A stretch of 64,000 bases of DNA, taken from the NCBI GenBank assembly GCA_900104855.1, contig FNSS01000001.1, positions 7,077,001 through 7,141,000 on the forward strand. Direction: 5' to 3'. The DNA comes from Rhizobiales bacterium GAS188. Its GTDB lineage: Bacteria > Pseudomonadota > Alphaproteobacteria > Rhizobiales > Beijerinckiaceae. The notes under the pieces were generated by a model. The model worked only from the letters and a program-made list of their open reading frames with translations. It was not told where the DNA came from and did not search any database. Positions 29,876-38,632 of this stretch are shown piece after piece; position 1 is the first letter of the stretch; the number at the start of each line of letters is the position of its first letter. Position numbers and translations under genes: made by a program.

Positions 29876-29963
29876 GGGCCCGGCCTATGCAGGGCTGTCC
29901 GGGAAACGAAACTGATTTGGGGCAGTCGCTCAACCCCAAATGGTCCGGAATTCGCAGCGGACA

Positions 29964-30095
29964 GGCGTGGATGGCCGGGCCAAGCCCGGCCAAGACGTGG
30001 ATGGGTCCATTTGCCTGAGCCAAACGACCACCGGATCTTGATTGGGCTCGCATAGCAACTGCGTCTTGGCCGGGCTTGGCCCGGCCATCCACGCC
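29964..30095. repeat. pair of inverted REP-like palindromic units
   Basis: A 34-base unit at 29964-29997 is repeated perfectly in inverted orientation at 30062-30095 with a 64-base spacer. Each unit itself contains the hairpin GGCCGGGC-CAA-GCCCGGCC. It lies between two convergent genes (acyl-CoA synthetase and OsmC), the usual place for REP elements, and may act as a bidirectional transcript end. The remainder of 29876-30135 holds no gene. Confidence 0.8.
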
Positions 30096-30135
30096 TTTGC
30101 TACGATCAATACTTTCCACCGGACAGCCATGCGGC

Positions 30136-30648
30136 CTACGCGACGAGCTCGGTGCGGATGTCGATCTTCGAGGTCAAGGTGCGATGCACCGGACATTGGT
30201 TGGCGATTTCGACCAAGCGAGCGCGCTGCGTGTCGTCGAGGGAGCCGATGAGCTCGATGCGCTTATGGATGCGGTCGATCCTCGCCTTCGGATCCGCGCA
30301 ATTGGCGCAATCCTCGGCATGGACCCGCTCATGCCTCAGCGTGACGATAACCTGCTGCAGCGGCCAGTTTTTGCGGCCGGCATAAAGATGGACCGTCATC
30401 GAGCTGCAGCTGCCGAGCGCCATGAGCAGCAACTCGTAAGGGCCGGGCCCGGTATCGCCGCCGCCGGCCGAGGCCGGTTCGTCCGCGAGCAGCATGTGGC
30501 GACCGTCGAGCAAAGCCTGCTGGTGAGCCCCCTGGCCGGTCGATGCCACGATGACCGAGCCCGGCGTCACTTGCTCGCGCAGCGCGCTCGGATCGCGCTT
30601 GGCCTGGACGGGATTGGTTGCGGCAGGATTGGCTTCATCAGGATTCAT
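30136..30648 (-). CDS. OsmC family protein
   Basis: 170 residues. The OsmC/Ohr fold is recognised from DEPASAGGGDTGPGPYELLLMALGSCSSMTVHLYAGRKNWPL and IANQCPVHRTL. The two catalytic cysteines are in SCSSM and NQCPVH. Family members reduce organic or hydrogen peroxides by way of the paired cysteines. The 25-residue N-terminal extension rich in Asn/Pro/Ala is not conserved. It is transcribed divergently from the SRPBCC gene. Confidence 0.88.
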   Translation of the reverse strand: MNPDEANPAATNPVQAKRDPSALREQVTPGSVIVASTGQGAHQQALLDGRHMLLADEPASAGGGDTGPGPYELLLMALGSCSSMTVHLYAGRKNWPLQQVIVTLRHERVHAEDCANCADPKARIDRIHKRIELIGSLDDTQRARLVEIANQCPVHRTLTSKIDIRTELVA

Positions 30649-30758
30649 GGCATTCTCCTCTCGACGTCATCTCGGCCGGCCGGCGCGCGACCAGTGGCGC
30701 AGCATAGCCGGTTGCGGGTCGAGCGGCTGCGGCCAGTAGCGACCCGAAGGAGGAGGCC

Positions 30759-31160
30759 ATGGCTTTCGAATTCAGCGTATCGGACATCATGCCTGCGACG
30801 CCCCAGGTGATCTACGATGCCTGGCTCGACGGCAAGCGGCATGCCGCGATGACGGGCGGCCATGCAGCCACGGCCTCGAAGCGCAAGGGCGGGAAGATGA
30901 CGGCGTGGGACGGCTATATCGAGGGCCGCAATCTCGAGCTCGAACCCGGGCGCCGCATCGTCCAGTCCTGGCGCACCACGAAGTTCACCAAGGACGACCC
31001 GGATTCACAGATCGAGGTGCTGCTGGAGCCCGTTGCTAACGGCACCAGGGTCACGCTGCGCCACAGCAAGGTTCCAGACGGCCATACGAGCTATCGGGAC
31101 GGCGGTTGGCAGAAGAGCTATTTTGCGCCGATGAAGCGCCATTTCGCGTCGTTGGGGTGA
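30759..31160 (+). CDS. SRPBCC/AHSA1-type ligand-binding domain protein
   Basis: 133 residues, a single START-like AHSA1 domain: FSVSDIMPATPQVIYDAWLDGKRHAAMTGG, AWDGYIEGRNLELEPGRRIVQSWRTTKF and GTRVTLRHSKVPDGHTSYRDGGW. These small proteins bind hydrophobic ligands or act as co-chaperone-like factors; no specific role is visible. GGAGG lies a few bases before the ATG. Confidence 0.85.
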   Translation: MAFEFSVSDIMPATPQVIYDAWLDGKRHAAMTGGHAATASKRKGGKMTAWDGYIEGRNLELEPGRRIVQSWRTTKFTKDDPDSQIEVLLEPVANGTRVTLRHSKVPDGHTSYRDGGWQKSYFAPMKRHFASLG

Positions 31161-31170
31161 GACGGCCACG

Positions 31171-31277
31171 TTGGGATCGCGACCGTCTCGGTCGCCCTTC
31201 TCCCCGACGTGGTGGCCTCGACGTTCGCAAGGGCGGGCGAGACGCCCGCGGTCCCAGTGCCCGCGGTCCCAGCGCCC
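31171..31277. repeat. cluster of a second REP-like palindromic family
   Basis: A unit reading GAAGGGCGACCGAGACGGTC on the minus strand occupies 31171-31200. A plus-strand unit at 31229-31256 (AAGGGCGGGCGAGACGCCCG then CGGTCCCA) has the same frame but a different, still self-complementary stem. A third partial copy of the CCCGCGGTCCCAG end is at 31258-31272. The same family recurs at 60368-60467. It sits between the SRPBCC and GST genes. Confidence 0.7.
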
Positions 31278-31305
31278 TGGGCGTCCAGCAAGATAAGGAG
31301 CATCG

Positions 31306-31953
31306 ATGCTGAAGGTCTGGGGACGGCGCAACTCGTTCAATGTGCAGAAAGTCATGTGGCTCATCGGCGAATTGCGCCTGCCGCACACCCATATCCCGGC
31401 CGGCGGCGATTTCGGACTTCTCGACACGCCGGAATTCCTGGCCATGAACCCGCATGGCCGCGTCCCGGTGATCGACGATGACGGCGTCATCGTCTGGGAA
31501 TCGCATGCCATCCTGCGTTACCTTGCGGCCGTCTACGGCAAGGGGAGTTTCTGGGCCTCGGATGCGGTGGCGCGCTCGCAGGCGGATCGCTGGATGGACT
31601 GGTCGCAGACGGTGCTGCAGCCCGATTTTCTCAACGGCGTGTTCTGGGGCTATTACCGCACACCCGAGGCGCAACGCGACTGGCCGGCCATCCGCGCCAA
31701 GATCGCCGCCTGCGCCCGGCATTTTCGCCTGCTGGAGGCGATGCTCGCCGAGCCACACTATCTCGGCGGCCCTACGCTCTCGCTCGCCGATATCGCGGCG
31801 GGGACGGCGCTCTACCGCTATTTCGAGCTCGATATCGAGCGCCCCGACATCCCGAAGGTCGAGGCCTGGTACCGGCGCCTGCAGGAACGCCCCGCCTATC
31901 GCGAGCACGTCATGATCGCGTTCCAGGATCTGCGCGGCAAGCTCGATTACTGA
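31306..31953 (+). CDS. glutathione S-transferase
   Basis: 215 residues. The thioredoxin-like domain (VWGRRNSFNVQKVMWLIGELRLPHTHIPAGGDFG) has Ser/Asn at the GSH-activating position. NPHGRVPVIDDDGVIVWESHAILRYLAAVYG contains the cis-Pro and the E-S pair. The C-terminal helical domain has HYLGGPTLSLADIAAGTALYRYFELDIERP, ending with the family W-Y pattern. Substrate unknown. It is the second GST in the window and is not close in sequence to the one at 26221. It is convergent with degP. Confidence 0.9.
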   Translation: MLKVWGRRNSFNVQKVMWLIGELRLPHTHIPAGGDFGLLDTPEFLAMNPHGRVPVIDDDGVIVWESHAILRYLAAVYGKGSFWASDAVARSQADRWMDWSQTVLQPDFLNGVFWGYYRTPEAQRDWPAIRAKIAACARHFRLLEAMLAEPHYLGGPTLSLADIAAGTALYRYFELDIERPDIPKVEAWYRRLQERPAYREHVMIAFQDLRGKLDY

Positions 31954-31962
31954 ACTGACGGC

Positions 31963-33471
31963 TCAATCCATCGCTAGCGCGACGTAGCGCATATCGCCTT
32001 GCGCGTTCGAGACATAGAAGAGCGCCGACTTCTTGCCGTCCTTCTTCAGAGCCTCGAGCTGCTTTGCGACATCAGCCGGCGACGAAATCGGCTGCTGGGC
32101 GACCTCGACGATGACATCGCCCGGCTGCAGGCGCTTATCGGCGGCGGAAGAGTTCGGATCGACGCTGATCACCACGGCGCCTTTGACGCTGTCCTTGATG
32201 TTGTAGCGGCGGCGCAGCTCATCGGTGAGCGGCGACAGGTCGAGGCCGAGCGCCTTCTTGAGCGCCGAGCTGTCATTCGGGGCGGGAGCGAGCGCTGCGA
32301 CCTTGTCGTCCTGCAACCTGCCGAGCGTGACCGAGACCGTCACCTCCTTGCCGTCGCGAACCACGACCACGTCCACGGCCTTGCCCACCGGGGTGGCTGC
32401 CACCATGCGCGGCAGATCACGCGATTCCTTCACCTCGGCGCCGGCAAATTTGACGATGACATCGCCTTTCTTGATGCCTGCCGGCTTCGCGGGGCCGCGA
32501 TCGTCGATGCCGGCGACGAGGGCGCCGCGCGCCTTGCCGAGGCCGAGCGTCTCGGCGATCGAGTCGTCGACACCCTGGATCTGGACGCCGAGCCAGCCGC
32601 GACGCACCTCGCCGAATTGCGTGAGCTGGTCGAGCACGGGCTGCGCCAGGTTCGAGGGAATCGCAAAGCCGATGCCGATCGAGCCGCCGGTCGGCGACAG
32701 GATGGCGGTATTGATGCCGATCACCTCGCCGTCGAGATTGAACAAGGGGCCGCCGGAATTGCCGCGATTGATGGCGGCATCCGTCTGCAGGTAATCGTCA
32801 TAGCTGCCCGAATCGATGTTGCGGTGGCGCGCCGAGATGATGCCGGCCGTGACCGAGCCGCCGAGCCCGAACGGGTTGCCGACCGCCATCACCCATTGGC
32901 CGATGCGCATCTTCTCGGAATCGCCGAACTTCACGTATTTCAACGGCTTGTCGGCCTTCACGCGCAGCACGGCGAGGTCGACCTTTGGGTCCTTCCCCAC
33001 CACCTCGGCCTTCCGCTTCGAGCCGTCGGTGAAGATCACCTCGATCTCGGTCGCTTCGCCGACGACGTGATTGTTGGTGACCACGATACCCGAGGGATCG
33101 ACGACGAAGCCCGAGCCGAGCGAGTTCGATTTGCGCATGCGCGGCTGCTGCGCATCGCCGCCGCCCTGCCCTCCGCGCCGGCGATTGAAGAAATCGTCGA
33201 ACAGATCGTCGAAAGGCGTGCTCTGCGAATCGCCCGGCGTCTTGAAGGCGCGCACCGGCTCGGTCGTGGTCGCCGAGATATTGACCACCGCATCGACCAC
33301 CTCGTCTGCGACGTCGGAGATCTGATCAGGGCCGCGCGCCGCGCTCACCTGCGCCGGGAGGACCATCGCCAGCGTCAAGGCCAGGGCGAGACAGCCGCGT
33401 TGCCCCGCACCTTTGCGCCGCGGCTTGGCATCGGCAAGGCGGCTTTGAAGCTTGAACATCAGGTCCATCAT
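31963..33471 (-). CDS. degP: periplasmic serine protease/chaperone of the DegP/HtrA family
   Basis: 502 residues. A signal segment around 25-45 (LALALTLAMVLPAQVSA) precedes the trypsin-like domain with the complete triad: His135 in TNNHVVGE, Asp165 in KVDLAVLRV, Ser239 in RGNSGGPLF. A Gly/Gln-rich LA-loop segment (NRRRGGQGGGDAQQP) lies at 97-110. Two PDZ domains follow (RRGWLGVQIQ... and the one ending PGDVIVEVAQQPISS). It degrades or refolds misfolded envelope proteins. It ends the thrS-folA-hflK-hflC run, a conserved placement in alphaproteobacteria. Confidence 0.95.
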   Translation of the reverse strand: MMDLMFKLQSRLADAKPRRKGAGQRGCLALALTLAMVLPAQVSAARGPDQISDVADEVVDAVVNISATTTEPVRAFKTPGDSQSTPFDDLFDDFFNRRRGGQGGGDAQQPRMRKSNSLGSGFVVDPSGIVVTNNHVVGEATEIEVIFTDGSKRKAEVVGKDPKVDLAVLRVKADKPLKYVKFGDSEKMRIGQWVMAVGNPFGLGGSVTAGIISARHRNIDSGSYDDYLQTDAAINRGNSGGPLFNLDGEVIGINTAILSPTGGSIGIGFAIPSNLAQPVLDQLTQFGEVRRGWLGVQIQGVDDSIAETLGLGKARGALVAGIDDRGPAKPAGIKKGDVIVKFAGAEVKESRDLPRMVAATPVGKAVDVVVVRDGKEVTVSVTLGRLQDDKVAALAPAPNDSSALKKALGLDLSPLTDELRRRYNIKDSVKGAVVISVDPNSSAADKRLQPGDVIVEVAQQPISSPADVAKQLEALKKDGKKSALFYVSNAQGDMRYVALAMD

Positions 33472-33587
33472 CTGTCGATCCCTATCGGCGAAAACGCCTC
33501 GATCATCATTGTCAGATAGGCACGGTGCGGAGAAACCGCCAAGATCGCGCTTCTCACAAGCCGGCGACCCTCACAAGGTCGCGCCCT

Positions 33588-33818
33588 TCACCACAAGCCC
33601 GCGCGCCGCGCGAACCAGACCAGCGCAACCCCGCCGACTGCCGCGATAATGCCGGCCGTGCGCAGCTGCCGCTCCCCATGCTCGGAGACCTCACGCATGG
33701 CCCGAGCGATGCCGCGCGGGAAGGCCGCAAACAACAATCCCTCGATCGCGAATACGAGGCCGAGGGCAGCAACAAAATCTCTCATATCGCCGCCCGCCCC
33801 GTTCCGGCGACGCGTCAT
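33588..33818 (-). CDS. DUF2065 family small membrane protein
   Basis: 76 residues from ATG 33818, whose ATGA overlaps the hflC stop; the internal ATG at 33785 would give 65 residues beginning MRDFVAALG, closer to the usual family start. Two membrane segments are evident (ALGLVFAIEGLLFAAFP and LRTAGIIAAVGGVALVWFA). DUF2065 proteins are typically encoded right after hflC. The function is unknown; the position suggests association with the HflKC/FtsH complex. Confidence 0.8.
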   Translation of the reverse strand: MTRRRNGAGGDMRDFVAALGLVFAIEGLLFAAFPRGIARAMREVSEHGERQLRTAGIIAAVGGVALVWFARRAGLW

Positions 33819-34738
33819 TTCGCCGGGGGCGCGGGCGCAGCGCCCGGCGAGGGCGGCTGCACATTGGTGGCGAGGCCCGCAGGGTCATTGAAATAGCGGA
33901 AGAAGCTCGATCCGGGCGACAGCACCATTCGCGTCGATTCGGGCTTGAATCCGGTCTCATAGGCCTGCATCGAGCGGTAGAACCCGAAAAAGGCAGGATC
34001 GCGGCCGAAGGCATCGGCGAAGATCTTGTTTTTCTCGGCATCGGCCGCACCTCGTATCTCTTCCGATTGCCGATTGGCTTCGCCAGTAATGGATTGGACA
34101 GTACGATCGGCATCGGCCCTGATACCGGTGCTGAGCTGAGTTCCTTCGGCCCGAATCTCCTGCGCCTCCCGCTGCCTGGCGCTCACCATGCGGCCGAACA
34201 CCGCCTCGGTGTTCTTGGCCGGCAGCACCACCTGCCGCAGCCGCAGATCGACGACGTCGATGCCGCGCGACATGACCTGCTGGTTGACCTGGTTGAGCAT
34301 GCGCCCCTGCAGCTGGCCGCGCTGGTTCTTGACGATGTCCTCCATCTTCGATTCAGCGATGACGCCGCGCACGGCCGCACTCACGACCGCCTGGAGCTGC
34401 TGGGTTGCGCCAGCCCTGGAGCCGACCGCCTGATAGAAGCGCAGCGGATCACGAATGCGATAGCGGGCGAAGGAATCGACCACGAGCTGCTTCTGCCCGG
34501 CTTCGAGGACCGTTTGTGGAGCGACATCGAGATCAAGGATGCGCTTGTCGACGCTGATCACCGATTCGACGAGCGGTATCTTGAAATAGAGGCCGGGATC
34601 GGAAAGCGTGCGCCGCACATCGCCGAAGCGCAGGACGAGGGCGTGCTGGGTCTGCTGCACCGTGAAGGCCGCGTTCGAGACGAGGATCAGCACGATGACG
34701 AGGGCGACGAGCGCGCCGATGCGTGTAGCGCCGCTCAT
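33815..34738 (-). CDS. hflC: FtsH modulator HflC
   Basis: 307 residues. An N-terminal membrane anchor (IGALVALVIVLILVSNAAFTV) is followed by an SPFH/band-7 domain: QQTQHALVLRFGDVRRTLSDPGLYFKIPLVESVISVDKRILDLD, and IDVVDLRLRQVVLPAKNTEAVFGRMVSARQREAQEIRAEG. HflC pairs with HflK in a large periplasmic cage around the FtsH protease and restrains membrane-protein turnover. Its start overlaps the hflK stop (ATGA). The tail is Pro/Ala-rich. Confidence 0.95.
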   Translation of the reverse strand: MSGATRIGALVALVIVLILVSNAAFTVQQTQHALVLRFGDVRRTLSDPGLYFKIPLVESVISVDKRILDLDVAPQTVLEAGQKQLVVDSFARYRIRDPLRFYQAVGSRAGATQQLQAVVSAAVRGVIAESKMEDIVKNQRGQLQGRMLNQVNQQVMSRGIDVVDLRLRQVVLPAKNTEAVFGRMVSARQREAQEIRAEGTQLSTGIRADADRTVQSITGEANRQSEEIRGAADAEKNKIFADAFGRDPAFFGFYRSMQAYETGFKPESTRMVLSPGSSFFRYFNDPAGLATNVQPPSPGAAPAPPAK

Positions 34739-35859
34739 TTCGCTGCTCCCTGGGCCTGCCGGCGCTGCAGATCGCCGAGCGGCAGATAGGGCAGCACGGA
34801 TCCGCCTTGCCCCGCTCCCTGGTCCAATATCACCTTGTCCATGCCGCCGAAGACCCGCTCCATGGTCTCGAGATACATGCGCTCGCGCGTCACGTCCGGG
34901 GCGTTCTTGAACTCCGCATAGACCTGGTCGAAGCGGGAGGCCGCGCCCTTCGCCTCGGCGACTGTGCGTGTCCGATAACCTTCCGCGGCCTGGATAATCT
35001 TGCTGGCCTCGCCCTTTGCCTCGGGCACGACCTTGCTCGCATAGGTCGCGGCCTGGTTCTGCAGGGTTTCGCGATCGATGCTCGCGGCCTGCACGTCCTG
35101 GAAGGCTGCGGTGACCTCGGGCGGCGGCGCGTCCTTGAGAAGATTGACGATCTGGATCTGGACGCCGGCTTTGTAGCTATCCAGGATCTTTTGCATCTGG
35201 GTCTTCACTTCCTGCGCGATGGCCTCGCGATCCTTGGTGATGATGTCGATGATGTCCCGACGCCCGACGACTTCGCGCATGACGCTCTCGGCGACCGCCT
35301 TGATAGTGCCCTCCGGATCCTCGATATTGAAGGCATAATCCTGCGGCCGAGCCGGATCGACCTGCCATTGCACGCTGAAATCGATGTCGACGATGTTGTC
35401 GTCACCGGTCAGCATCAACCCTTCAACATTCGGCCGAGCCCCTCGCGTCGCGATCTCGGGGCCGCTCACGCCGATCTCGAGCGTGTTGGTGCCGAGCACC
35501 TGAACCTTGATGTGATCGCCGATCGGATAGGGCCAGTTGACGTTGAGGCCGGGGCCGACCGTGCCGACATAGCGCCCGAACACCAGGTTCAGTCCGACTT
35601 CCTTCGGCTGCACCGTGTAGAGCCCGGTCGCCAGCCAGATCAGCACACCGACCAGCACCAGAAACAAGATGGCCTTGCCGCTGAAGCCGTCGCTGCCGCC
35701 GCCGAACCAACCGCCAAGCCTCGCCTGCAGTCGGCGGATCATGTCCTCGAAATCAGGCGGCTGACGCCCGCCATTGCCGCCGGAAGGGCCTTGGCCCCAA
35801 GGCCCCTGCCCTTGCGGACGCCAGGGTCCGCCTCCCCCGCTCTGATTGCTCCAAGGCAT
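34735..35859 (-). CDS. hflK: FtsH modulator HflK
   Basis: 374 residues. The cytoplasmic Gly/Pro/Gln-rich head (about 1-55) typical of HflK precedes a membrane segment (AILFLVLVGVLIWLATGLYTV). The SPFH domain follows (QPKEVGLNLVFGRYVGTVGPGLNVNWPYPIGDHIKV), then a long helical region with AYASKVVPEAKGEASKIIQAAEGYRTRTVAEAKG. It forms the hetero-oligomer with HflC. The two genes overlap by four bases. Confidence 0.95.
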   Translation of the reverse strand: MPWSNQSGGGGPWRPQGQGPWGQGPSGGNGGRQPPDFEDMIRRLQARLGGWFGGGSDGFSGKAILFLVLVGVLIWLATGLYTVQPKEVGLNLVFGRYVGTVGPGLNVNWPYPIGDHIKVQVLGTNTLEIGVSGPEIATRGARPNVEGLMLTGDDNIVDIDFSVQWQVDPARPQDYAFNIEDPEGTIKAVAESVMREVVGRRDIIDIITKDREAIAQEVKTQMQKILDSYKAGVQIQIVNLLKDAPPPEVTAAFQDVQAASIDRETLQNQAATYASKVVPEAKGEASKIIQAAEGYRTRTVAEAKGAASRFDQVYAEFKNAPDVTRERMYLETMERVFGGMDKVILDQGAGQGGSVLPYLPLGDLQRRQAQGAAK

Positions 35860-35987
35860 CTTCGATCCTTATCACAGCAGCGCGGTCGGCGCTGCCCGGC
35901 CGATGGCTTCACCCGAGCCGTTGGGTGCTGTCAAGCTGGCCCGGCCTCCGGACAAGTCGCATCCGACAGCTCCAGGCACCCCGCGCA

Positions 35988-36521
35988 TCACGAACAAGCG
36001 ACGCAATTTTGCCCTTTCCTGACATAGGTGATGAGCGCATAGGCGTGATCGTCGCCGGGCTCCGCCGCATGCTCTTCGCGCCCCGCTTCGCGCCATTCGG
36101 CCGCGGCGAGGCTCGGAAATGCGGCATCGCCTTCAATATCGGCATGCACGCGGGTAAAATCGATACGCGCCGCCTGCGGCAACAACGCCGCATAGATGTC
36201 GGCGCCGCCGGCGACGATGATCTCATCCGCGCCGAGCCTCAAGGCGAGCTCGTCCGCCTTGCGCACCGCGTCCTGCGGCGAATGGACGATGTGAACGCCA
36301 TCCGCCGTGAAGGATCGGTCGCGCGTCACCACCACGATCTCGCGCCCCGGCAGGGGCCGCCCCACCGACTCGTAGGTTTTCCGCCCCATGATCAACGGCT
36401 TGCCCATGGTCACACGCCGAAAGCGCTTCATATCGCTCGGAATGCGCCAGGACAGGCCGTTATCCTTGCCGATCACCCCGTTCTCGGCGACCGCGACGAC
36501 GATCACGAGGGGCCGGGTCAT
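35988..36521 (-). CDS. folA: dihydrofolate reductase
   Basis: 177 residues from ATG 36521, which overlaps the thrS stop (ATGA). DHFR landmarks are [58 protein letters not shown] and [16 protein letters not shown]. The substrate carboxylate at the usual position is Asp in PSDMKRF. It reduces dihydrofolate to tetrahydrofolate with NADPH. Related genomes usually place thyA before folA here; in this window thrS takes that position. hflK follows after 128 bases. Confidence 0.95.
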   Translation of the reverse strand: MTRPLVIVVAVAENGVIGKDNGLSWRIPSDMKRFRRVTMGKPLIMGRKTYESVGRPLPGREIVVVTRDRSFTADGVHIVHSPQDAVRKADELALRLGADEIIVAGGADIYAALLPQAARIDFTRVHADIEGDAAFPSLAAAEWREAGREEHAAEPGDDHAYALITYVRKGQNCVACS

Positions 36522-38488
36522 TCGGCCGCGGCCCCGAGCGGCACCGGCTCCGATCTGAGCAGATCGGGCGCGCGAGCCTCGTCGAGGAGAGCCGCGAGCG
36601 CTGCGTCGAGCGACAGGGTGCGCGTCTCGTTCGAGCCGAGCCGGCGGATCGAGACGGTGCGTTCGGCCGCCTCCTTCTTGCCGACCACGAGCAGCACCGG
36701 GGTCTTCACCAGCGAATGCTCGCGCACCTTGTAGGTGATCTTCTCGTTGCGCAGATCGGCCTCGGCGCGCAGCCCCCGGGCACGCGCCGCCTTGAGCACT
36801 TCGGTGGCATAATCGTCGGCCTCCGAGGTGATGGTGGCGACCATGACCTGCAGCGGCGCCAGCCAAAGCGGGAAATGCCCTGCGAAATGCTCGATGAGAA
36901 TGCCCGAGAAGCGTTCCATCGAGCCACAGATGGCGCGATGCACCATCACCGGCGTCTTCTTCTGCCCGTCCTGGTCGATATAGAACATGCCGAAACGTTC
37001 CGGCAGGTTGAAATCGACCTGCGTCGTGCCGCATTGCCAGTCCCGGCCGATGGCGTCGCGCAGCACATATTCGAATTTCGGGCCGTAGAATGTACCTTCG
37101 CCTGGATTGACCCCCGTCTTGATGCGTCCGCCGGACTCCGCCGCGATCTGCTTCAGCACACGGCTCAGCACATCCTCGGCATGGTCCCACATGGCGTCGG
37201 TGCCGACACGTTTCTCAGGCCGCGTCGCAAGCTTCACCACGACGTTCTCGAAGCCGAAATCCTTGTAGACCGACAAGATCAGCTCGTTGATCTTCAGGCA
37301 TTCGGCGGCAAGTTGCTCCTCGGTGCAGAAGACATGCGCGTCATCCTGCGTGAAGGCGCGCACCCGCAACAACCCGTGCAGCGCACCCGAAGGCTCGTAA
37401 CGGGCCACGGAGCCGAACTCGGCGAGACGCATCGGCAAGTCGCGATAGGATTTCAGGCCATGCTTGAAGATCTGGATATGGCCCGGGCAGTTCATCGGCT
37501 TGAAGGCGAAGACGCGGTCATCCTCGGTCTTGGTCACGAACATGTTCTCGCGATACCAATCCCAATGGCCTGAAGTTTCCCACAGCGCCCTGTCGAGGAT
37601 CTGCGGCGCATTGACCTCCTGATAGTCGCCGGCGAGCCGCCGACGCATATAGGCGATGATCTGCTGGAACAGGGTCCAGCCCTTGGCGTGCCAGAAGACG
37701 ACGCCAGGCCCCTCCTCCTGGAAATGGAAGAGATCCATTTCGCGGCCGAGACGACGGTGGTCGCGCTTCTCGGCCTCCTCGATCTGCTTGAGATAGGCGT
37801 CGAGATCCTCGCGCTTGGCGAAGGCGGTGCCGTAGATGCGTGTCAGCATCGGGTTGTTGGCATCGCCGCGCCAATAGGCGCCGGCGACCTTCATCAGCTT
37901 GAAGGCCTCCCCCACCTTGCCGGTCGAGGTCATATGCGGGCCGCGGCAGAGATCGATCCAGCCGCCCTGGTCGTAGAACTTGATCATGTCGCCCGGCGGG
38001 ATGGCGTCGACCAGCTCGACCTTGAAGTTCTCGCCCTTGTCGCGAAAGAACGCCTTCGCCTCCTCGCGCGAAACTTCGCGCTTGGTGAAAGGTTTGTCGC
38101 GCGCGATGATCTCGCGCATCTTCTTCTCGATCGCCGGGAAATCCTCCGGCGTGAAGGGCTGGTTGCGGGCGAAATCGTAATAGAAGCCGTTCTCGATCAC
38201 CGGCCCGATGGTCACCTGCGTTCCGGGAAAAAGCTCCTGCACAGCCTCGGCGAGCACATGGGCGGCGTCATGGCGGATGAGCTCGAGCGCACGCGGATCC
38301 TCGCGCGTCACGAACTCGATCCTGGCGTCATGCTCGATCGGGTCGGCGAGATCGCTGACGACGCCGTCGAGCGCCATGGCGACCGTCCGCTTCAGCAGCG
38401 AAGGCGAGATGCCCTTGGCGATCTCGGCGCCGCTGACGCCTTGCTGGAATTGGCGCTGTGCGCCGTCGGGAAATGTCAGGGTGATCAT
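36518..38488 (-). CDS. thrS: threonyl-tRNA synthetase
   Basis: 656 residues, near the usual bacterial length. The TGS domain (1-60), the editing domain with the [16 protein letters not shown] motif, the class II catalytic core ([57 protein letters not shown]) and the anticodon-binding domain ([25 protein letters not shown]) are all present. Cys in MNCPGH and later histidines bind the catalytic zinc. The last residues ([12 protein letters not shown]) extend beyond the typical end. It leads the run into folA. No T-box is expected in this group and none was seen. Confidence 0.96.
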   Translation of the reverse strand: MITLTFPDGAQRQFQQGVSGAEIAKGISPSLLKRTVAMALDGVVSDLADPIEHDARIEFVTREDPRALELIRHDAAHVLAEAVQELFPGTQVTIGPVIENGFYYDFARNQPFTPEDFPAIEKKMREIIARDKPFTKREVSREEAKAFFRDKGENFKVELVDAIPPGDMIKFYDQGGWIDLCRGPHMTSTGKVGEAFKLMKVAGAYWRGDANNPMLTRIYGTAFAKREDLDAYLKQIEEAEKRDHRRLGREMDLFHFQEEGPGVVFWHAKGWTLFQQIIAYMRRRLAGDYQEVNAPQILDRALWETSGHWDWYRENMFVTKTEDDRVFAFKPMNCPGHIQIFKHGLKSYRDLPMRLAEFGSVARYEPSGALHGLLRVRAFTQDDAHVFCTEEQLAAECLKINELILSVYKDFGFENVVVKLATRPEKRVGTDAMWDHAEDVLSRVLKQIAAESGGRIKTGVNPGEGTFYGPKFEYVLRDAIGRDWQCGTTQVDFNLPERFGMFYIDQDGQKKTPVMVHRAICGSMERFSGILIEHFAGHFPLWLAPLQVMVATITSEADDYATEVLKAARARGLRAEADLRNEKITYKVREHSLVKTPVLLVVGKKEAAERTVSIRRLGSNETRTLSLDAALAALLDEARAPDLLRSEPVPLGAAAE

Positions 38489-38632
38489 CTGCTGCTCCTT
38501 TGCTCACTCCTGCACACCCTGCAGGTAAGCGTGGTACCGGCGATGGCGCCGGCGGAGCAGCGCCTCTAGCGCGGATGGCGGGCGCGACGCAAGGCCGGTC
38601 TTGCCGGGCTGTCTTGTTCGACGAAGAGGGGT

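Noticed and set aside
31999-33519. 506-residue open frame on the plus strand
   Set aside because: Antisense to degP, which has a complete catalytic triad and PDZ domains.
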